Shown piece after piece: positions 5,495-9,849 of a stretch of 9,849 nucleotides of DNA. A model generated the notes under the pieces. It ran no database searches, was not told the origin of the DNA, and saw only the letters and a program-made list of their open reading frames with translations. The position numbers were made by a program, and so were the translations under genes. Numbering within the stretch: position 1 is the first letter of the stretch; each line of letters opens with the position of its first letter. Location: the NCBI GenBank assembly GCA_964468685.1, contig CAYXUH010000068.1:1-9849 (forward strand), given 5' to 3'. Source of the DNA: UBA6078 sp964468685 (lineage in GTDB: Bacteria > Desulfobacterota > Syntrophia > Syntrophales > UBA2210).

Positions 5495-5734
5495 ATGCCA
5501 AAGACCATGCAGGAGATAATAGCCGAAGAGAGCCTCGTGAAAGAAAAGACAGACGAGAAAGGAAACTGCTGGATAAAAGTGTATGTCGGTGGCGGGGAAC
5601 ATTTTAAAAACTGGCTGGAACAGAGCAGAGAACTGGGAACGGCCATGGTGGAGGAAATTGATCCAACAGGGTACCGGTGTTTCGAAGAAACGGGCGAGAA
5701 GCTATATAGAATCTGGATGAAGAAGAATAGCTGA
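5495..5734 (+). CDS. Small protein of unknown function (79 aa)
   Basis: Not recognised as a named family. The likely start is ATG 5495, with GAGAAGG at 5476-5482 upstream. An in-frame TTG at 5438 would add 19 residues with no clear ribosome site, and ATG 5507 is a shorter option. The product is soluble and charged: VKEKTDEKGNCWIKVYVGGGEHFKNWLEQ in two strands and a helix, then VEEIDPTGYRCFEETGEKLYRIW. It has two cysteines (C25, C62) and four aromatic residues near the end. The alternating pattern suggests a small alpha/beta fold. Its position between the zinc-ribbon gene and the permease, same strand, suggests a shared role with them. Codon pattern and composition look coding throughout. Confidence 0.68.
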   Translation: MPKTMQEIIAEESLVKEKTDEKGNCWIKVYVGGGEHFKNWLEQSRELGTAMVEEIDPTGYRCFEETGEKLYRIWMKKNS

Positions 5735-5850
5735 AAAATAAACGCGACGCCCCAGCCCGGAAATAATCCTAACGGTTTATGAACATCCAGGAATCAGTCT
5801 GTTCCGTCGAGAAAATATAGCCAACCTGCACGTTTTAAAGAGAAAGTGCC

Positions 5851-6876
5851 ATGATTATCGAAACCGCTAAGCACGCATTGACAATAACGAGCTTCGTATT
5901 CGTGATGATGTTGATCATTGAATATGTCAATGTGCAGACCAAAGGTGACTGGCAGGAATCATTAAAAAAATACCCTTGGATGCAGTATGTCCTGGCCGCC
6001 TTTTTAGGCGCTACACCCGGTTGTCTGGGGGCATTTACCATTGTAGCTCTTTATACTCATAACGTGGTGAGTTTCGGTGCCTTGGTTACTGTCATGATCG
6101 CAACCAGCGGCGATGAAGCCTTCGTCATGCTCTCCTTGTTTCCGCGTATGACAATCTTTCTCACACTGATCTTACTGGTAATCGGACTGGGTGCAGGTTT
6201 TCTGACAGATCTGTTCTTCAAACCGGGGATGATCGCCCTGAGAAGCCAGGACATAGGATTCGAGTTTCATGACGAGGACTGTGTCTGTTTTCCCCGGGGC
6301 GAAATCCTGAACCAGCTGAAGAAACTCACACTGCAACGAGGGGTACTGCTCTTTTCCCTGGTGTTGTTCATCGCCGCGCTGCTCTCCGGCCAGCTGGGTC
6401 CCCCCGCATGGAACTGGATAAAGGTGACCCTGCTGGGGGGCTCCCTCGTCGCACTTTTCATTACCGCGACGGTGCCCGAACACTTTCTTGAGGAACACCT
6501 GTGGGAGCACATCGTAAAAGTTCACATACCACGGGTGTTTCTATGGACACTCGGCGCCCTGGTATTGATGGCCTTGTTGCTCCACTATCTCGATCTCGGA
6601 TCCTGGATCAAGGCGAATTATCTGACTGTCCTCCTGATCGCATGCCTCGTGGGACTCATCCCTGAATCGGGTCCGCACATGATATTCGTGACCCTCTTTG
6701 CCGAAGGGACAATCTCCTTCGGCATCCTCCTGGCAAGTTCTATCGTACAGGACGGCCATGGAATGCTCCCCCTCCTTGCGGAATCAAAGAGAGGCTTCGT
6801 CTCTGTCAAGATTATCAATCTCTCCGTGGGCCTATTGGTTGGATTGGCCTGGTATGTCGGGGAGGTCTATCTTTGA
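5851..6876 (+). CDS. Putative ~10-TM heavy-metal/manganese exporter (PF11449-like permease)
   Basis: A 341-aa inner-membrane protein with about ten hydrophobic segments (roughly 10-25, 46-68, 73-95, 100-120, 164-182, 190-208, 228-247, 256-270, 274-296, 322-338). Family-type motifs include GATPGCLGAF (53-62), ATSGDEAFV (84-92), PESGPHM (271-277) and SSIVQDGHGMLPLLAESK (296-313). The two halves resemble each other (GATPG/GLIPESGP; TSGDEA/VQDGHG), the usual sign of an inverted internal repeat. The central loop carries a HDEDCVC patch (140-146) that could bind metal. The family is annotated as putative heavy-metal or manganese transport, but the substrate has not been read from sequence. The ribosome site AAAGAGA is weak. 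Placement after the ArsR-led genes fits metal or metalloid efflux (inference). Confidence 0.83.
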   Translation: MIIETAKHALTITSFVFVMMLIIEYVNVQTKGDWQESLKKYPWMQYVLAAFLGATPGCLGAFTIVALYTHNVVSFGALVTVMIATSGDEAFVMLSLFPRMTIFLTLILLVIGLGAGFLTDLFFKPGMIALRSQDIGFEFHDEDCVCFPRGEILNQLKKLTLQRGVLLFSLVLFIAALLSGQLGPPAWNWIKVTLLGGSLVALFITATVPEHFLEEHLWEHIVKVHIPRVFLWTLGALVLMALLLHYLDLGSWIKANYLTVLLIACLVGLIPESGPHMIFVTLFAEGTISFGILLASSIVQDGHGMLPLLAESKRGFVSVKIINLSVGLLVGLAWYVGEVYL

Positions 6877-6928
6877 TGGACCACCAACCACCACGGTTCA
6901 CTCACAACGTTCCGTATCGAATTAGGTA

Positions 6929-6956
6929 TTGATCGAAACACGGAAGATTCGATCAA
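6929..6956. promoter_or_regulatory. 9-base inverted repeat upstream of the Old Yellow Enzyme gene
   Basis: TTGATCGAA and TTCGATCAA are perfect arms separated by ten bases, so their centres are 19 bases apart, about two DNA turns. This suits a dimeric regulator. It could also fold as a hairpin, but no T-run follows. It sits 52 bases before the flavoenzyme start, suggesting that gene has its own control. No good -35/-10 pair was found around it. Confidence 0.45.
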
Positions 6957-6972
6957 ATGTTACACATAAACG

Positions 6973-6984
6973 AACATCGATGTT
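6973..6984. promoter_or_regulatory. 12-base perfect palindrome near the Old Yellow Enzyme start
   Basis: AACATCGATGTT reads the same on both strands and ends 24 bases before the start codon. ATGTTAC occurs both here (6980-6986) and at 6957-6963, 23 bases apart. Together with the inverted repeat just upstream, this makes a compact candidate control region. Binding protein unknown. Confidence 0.35.
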
Positions 6985-7008
6985 ACGTCGAACAAAAGGA
7001 GACTTTTT

Positions 7009-8901
7009 ATGCAAATATTGTCAACCAAGCTATCCATCGGGAATACGGTAATAAAGAACAGAGCTATCATGGCCCCGGTCAAGACGGGGTATGGCGTACC
7101 CACAGGGGAAGTAACCAGCCATCATCTCCAGTTTTTCGAAAGACGAAGCAGGCACGTAGGAGCCGTCACCCCGGAGCCTTTTTGCCTGCATCCGACACTG
7201 CGGGAATTGCCCGTTCAGATAGGGATTCACAGTGACGACATGCTGCCGGGACTCAAGAAACTCTCGGACGTCATCCATACAAACGGGGCCCTGGCAATCG
7301 CACACCTGAATCATCCGGGGAGAATGGCGAATCCCGCTATCCCCGGCAATCAATTCTTCTCTTCCTCAGGGCGGATGTGTCCCTCCGGCGTCAAAGAGCC
7401 TGAGGCGATGGATCGATCTCGCATCGAAGAATCTCAAAAGTTTTTTGAGAAAGCCGCCATCAGGGCCCAGAAGGCGGGATATGATTTCGTGGAACTTCAA
7501 TTCGGGCATGGATACCTGATCGCCCAATTCCTATCGGAAGCAGTCAACGACCGTACCGATCAGTACGGCGGGAGCTGGGAAAACCGTCTGCGCTACGGCC
7601 TCGAGGTGCTGAAACGGGTGAAAAAGGCCGTCACTCTTCCGATCATTGTACGGCTGAGTGCGGATGAAATGACACCAAACGGCCTTGGCCTTGATGATGC
7701 GCTGCGGCTCGCGGTCGCTCTCGAGGAACAGGGTGTAAACGCACTGCATATCTCAAGTGGCTCCATCTGCGAAACACCCCCCTGGTATTTCCAGCACATG
7801 GCTGTGCCCAAGGGGAAAACCTGGGATTTTGCCTCGCGTATCAGGGAGAAGGTGGGGATCCCGGTGATTGCCGTCGGTCAGATCAATGAAAAGGATGATC
7901 CGGAGACAATCCTCCAAAATGGTATGGCAGATGCGATTGCCGTCGGAAGGGCTCTCATAGCGGATCCTGACTTTATCGGCAAGGTGTTGGGAGAAATCAC
8001 CGATACTATCCGTCCTTGCGCATCCTGTCTTGAGGGGTGCCTCGGAGGAGTCAAGAGCGGGAAAGGCCTTATGTGCGTTGTGAATCCAGCAGTCGGCAAG
8101 GTTGAAGAAGCGGTCCCCACGGTCGAGAAACCCCGAAAGGTGGCCGTTGTGGGCGGCGGACCTGCAGGGATGGAGGCTGCGCTCGTCCTGGACGAGAGGG
8201 GGCACGACGTGACCCTCTATGAAAAGGACAAGCTGGGAGGGTTGTTTAACCTCGCCCATTTGACACCAAGAAAAGGAAACCTCAAACGAATAAACGACTA
8301 CCTCATACAGGAGGTGCAGAAAAAGATTCACGTGGTCAGCAAAGAGGCCGACGTGGAGGAACTGATAGGCACGTACGATACCGTGATCGCGGCGACGGGC
8401 TCTCATCCCCAACCCCCCGACATCCCGGGTTTGAAGGAATGGAGCTGGGCGGAGATGCTCCAGGAGCAACCTATGCCCACGGGCAAGAAAGGTATCATCG
8501 TCGGCGGCGGGTTCATCGGAGCCGAGATGACCGAGATCCTTGCCAAAAATGGAAATGACATAACCATACTGAAACGGTCAAAAGAGATCGCCCCCGCCAT
8601 GGAGCCGATCGCACGGAAATTGTTATTGCAGGCCCTGGAGAAGCTGAATATCCCGATTATCACGGACACGGACGTAACGAGGGTCGAAGATGGAACGGTC
8701 TACTTTACAACCGGTGTCGGGGAAGACTCCATCGAGGGTGTTGACTTTATCGTCTACACGAAAGGTATGATTTCGGAAAGTTCTCTCAAAGAAAAACTTT
8801 CCGGAAAAGTCCCGGTTTACTCAATCGGGGATTGCAGGGAGACAGGAAGGGTAATGGATGCTATTCAGGATGCGTATGATTATGCCATGTCCATCGGCTG
8901 A
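7009..8901 (+). CDS. Old Yellow Enzyme-family NADH:flavin oxidoreductase (2,4-dienoyl-CoA reductase type)
   Basis: A 630-aa multi-cofactor flavoenzyme of the FadH/trimethylamine dehydrogenase class. Residues 1-330 are an FMN TIM barrel with AHLNHPGR (98-105), the active-site-type GHGYLIAQFL (166-175, Tyr169), RTDQYGGSWENR (182-193) and AVGRALIADPDF (311-322). A [4Fe-4S] site follows: C337-x2-C340-x3-C344-x11-C356. Then come an FAD domain (VAVVGGGPAGMEAA, 378-391) and an NAD(P)H domain (GIIVGGGFIGAE, 495-506), closing with SIGDCRETGRVMDAI. Length and order match the family. AAAAGGAG at 6994-7001 fixes the start. Electrons flow NAD(P)H to FAD to Fe-S to FMN to an activated C=C bond. The true substrate (dienoyl-CoA, enone or amine) is not readable. 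The His usually found two residues before the HGY motif is Gln164 here (ELQFGHGYL versus family E-H-x2-HGYL), which may change specificity. Confidence 0.93.
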   Translation: MQILSTKLSIGNTVIKNRAIMAPVKTGYGVPTGEVTSHHLQFFERRSRHVGAVTPEPFCLHPTLRELPVQIGIHSDDMLPGLKKLSDVIHTNGALAIAHLNHPGRMANPAIPGNQFFSSSGRMCPSGVKEPEAMDRSRIEESQKFFEKAAIRAQKAGYDFVELQFGHGYLIAQFLSEAVNDRTDQYGGSWENRLRYGLEVLKRVKKAVTLPIIVRLSADEMTPNGLGLDDALRLAVALEEQGVNALHISSGSICETPPWYFQHMAVPKGKTWDFASRIREKVGIPVIAVGQINEKDDPETILQNGMADAIAVGRALIADPDFIGKVLGEITDTIRPCASCLEGCLGGVKSGKGLMCVVNPAVGKVEEAVPTVEKPRKVAVVGGGPAGMEAALVLDERGHDVTLYEKDKLGGLFNLAHLTPRKGNLKRINDYLIQEVQKKIHVVSKEADVEELIGTYDTVIAATGSHPQPPDIPGLKEWSWAEMLQEQPMPTGKKGIIVGGGFIGAEMTEILAKNGNDITILKRSKEIAPAMEPIARKLLLQALEKLNIPIITDTDVTRVEDGTVYFTTGVGEDSIEGVDFIVYTKGMISESSLKEKLSGKVPVYSIGDCRETGRVMDAIQDAYDYAMSIG

Positions 8902-9142
8902 CAGAATATACAGGCGGGTAGAGTCCATTATACGCGCATAACCGTTATATGGAAGAAAGGAGGCGGTATGTTATTGCTTGCCTCATGGTTATGACTTAGT
9001 ATTGAACTTCAAGCATATTGAACTGCTGGACTTACAAAGCGCACAAAATCAAAGCACGGGAAAAAGCGGCTGAAACGATGCTGGAGCTCCTGGTTTTTCA
9101 CAGCGGCAATCGTGCCTGAACCCTCGGTGACTGGTATACCGT
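8902..9142 (+). other. Intergenic stretch with an 8-codon micro-ORF
   Basis: This 241-base gap has no recognisable gene. AAAGGAGG at 8957-8964, a strong ribosome site, stands four bases before ATG 8968, which opens only MLLLASWL before TGA (8992-8994). It may be a leader peptide, the start of a destroyed gene, or chance. Downstream readings in all frames are broken by stops. One, KIKAREKAAETMLELLVF at about 9047-9103, looks mildly coding but matches nothing I know. GGAGCTCC and GGTATACC are short palindromes. No intrinsic terminator was seen after the flavoenzyme. Confidence 0.3.
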
Positions 9143-9769
9143 ATGCCCAAGATAAAACCATTTGAAAAACATAGTGACAGATATGACGAATGGTTCGAAA
9201 AGAACCGTGATGTCTACCATGCCGAAGTGGAAACAATCCGCCAGCTGACCCCTGTGCCCCCTGCCAAGGGCTTGGAGGTTGGAGTCGGCTCCGGTAAATT
9301 CGCCGTTCCCCTGGGGATAAAGATTGGTGTGGAACCATCGGAGCAGATGGCGATCAAAGCGGAAAAACAGGGAATCCAGGTTTTTCGAGGTGTAGCTGAG
9401 AATTTGCCTTTCCCCGATTCCGAGTTTGACTTTGTGCTGATGGTAACAACCATCTGTTTTGTCGATGATATTTTACAATCCTTCAAGGAAGCATGCCGAG
9501 TGTTGAAGCCGGGTGGGTGCATCATTGTGGGATTTGTGGATAGAGAAAGCAAATTGGGTAAAGAGTACAGCGATAAGAGCAATACGAGTGTCTTCTACAA
9601 AGATGCCACCTTCTTTTCCGCACAGGAAATAAGCGGATATCTCACAGATACCGGTTTTGAAAATCCGGTTTTTAAACAAACGCTGATTCCCGGTGAGACA
9701 CGGGAAATGATTCAGGCTGGCTTTGGTAAAGGTGCATTTATAGCAGCTAAAGGCGTAAAGAACGGTTAA
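9143..9769 (+). CDS. Class I SAM-dependent methyltransferase
   Basis: A 208-aa Rossmann-fold methyltransferase. Motif I LEVGVGSGKFA is at 44-54 (SAM glycine loop), the acidic strand end GVEPS at 62-66 (ribose contact), AENLPFPDSEFDFVLMV at 85-101, and post-motif RVLKPGGCIIVGFVDR at 119-134. It matches the Methyltransf_11/UbiE-like type of small stand-alone enzymes. The N-terminal FEKHSDRYDEWFEKNRDVY is typical of this subgroup in anaerobes. It lacks the cysteine set of arsenite methyltransferase ArsM, so arsenic methylation is not supported. Substrate unknown. ATG 9143 has no good ribosome site (only GGTGA about 12 bases upstream), and no better in-frame start was found. It lies 241 bases after the flavoenzyme and may be transcribed separately. 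Confidence 0.88.
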   Translation: MPKIKPFEKHSDRYDEWFEKNRDVYHAEVETIRQLTPVPPAKGLEVGVGSGKFAVPLGIKIGVEPSEQMAIKAEKQGIQVFRGVAENLPFPDSEFDFVLMVTTICFVDDILQSFKEACRVLKPGGCIIVGFVDRESKLGKEYSDKSNTSVFYKDATFFSAQEISGYLTDTGFENPVFKQTLIPGETREMIQAGFGKGAFIAAKGVKNG

Positions 9770-9849
9770 CAATGTACAGCCCGCGTTATTCAGCTTCCGA
9801 CGGCAACCCTCAATATTCCCTATCAGCGAACCACCCACTGATCGAAGGG
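9770..9849. other. Window end without recognisable gene
   Basis: The last 80 bases show no ribosome site, hairpin plus T-run, or convincing reading frame on either strand. The minus-strand open frame that crosses here is a shadow of the methyltransferase gene. Confidence 0.5.

Noticed and set aside
9143..9769. Arsenite methyltransferase (ArsM), suggested by the ArsR-family gene nearby
   Set aside because: The conserved cysteine pattern of ArsM is absent and the motifs fit a generic small class I methyltransferase.

Overview
The window looks like a piece of chromosome from an anaerobic bacterium. Desulfobacterota/Deltaproteobacteria (Syntrophia- or Desulfobacterales-like) is the best guess. 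I base this on the gene repertoire: an HpaB-type flavoenzyme, a NifX-like cofactor-binding protein beside an MPRGDGTGP zinc-ribbon protein, a PF11449-type permease and an Fe-S Old Yellow Enzyme. The taxonomy is inference, because there is no rRNA or marker gene here. All convincing genes lie on the + strand.

Layout. (1) 57-2179 is a GC-rich pair: a 4-hydroxybutyryl-CoA dehydratase/4-hydroxyphenylacetate 3-hydroxylase (HpaB) family protein lacking the expected Fe-S ligands, then a nitroreductase. A strong hairpin separates them. (2) 2180-2650 is a non-coding boundary. It holds a ~170-190 bp palindromic, MITE-like element, a possible broken minus-strand gene fragment, and a promoter whose -10 region is covered by an inverted repeat. 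(3) 2651-5734 is more AT-rich: an ArsR-family regulator, a protein with three thioredoxin folds, a deletion scar joining the first codons of pntA to the last part of pntB (NAD(P) transhydrogenase), a NifX-like protein, a glycine/arginine-rich zinc-ribbon protein and a small unassigned protein. (4) 5851-9769 holds a ~10-TM permease of the putative heavy-metal/manganese exporter family, a 630-aa Old Yellow Enzyme/2,4-dienoyl-CoA reductase-type Fe-S flavoprotein, and a SAM-dependent methyltransferase.

How the genes may work together. From the ArsR promoter at 2588 to the permease, and perhaps to 8901, no convincing intrinsic terminator is visible, so one transcript is possible. An ArsR-type sensor, cysteine-rich redox proteins, a metal-cofactor-binding protein, a zinc ribbon and a metal-type permease suggest an uncharacterised metal/metalloid- or sulfur-redox-responsive locus. 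This is inference from gene content. The transhydrogenase remnant shows that genes have been lost from it, or that the assembly is chimeric at that point.

No tRNA, rRNA, CRISPR array, transposase or phage gene was recognised.
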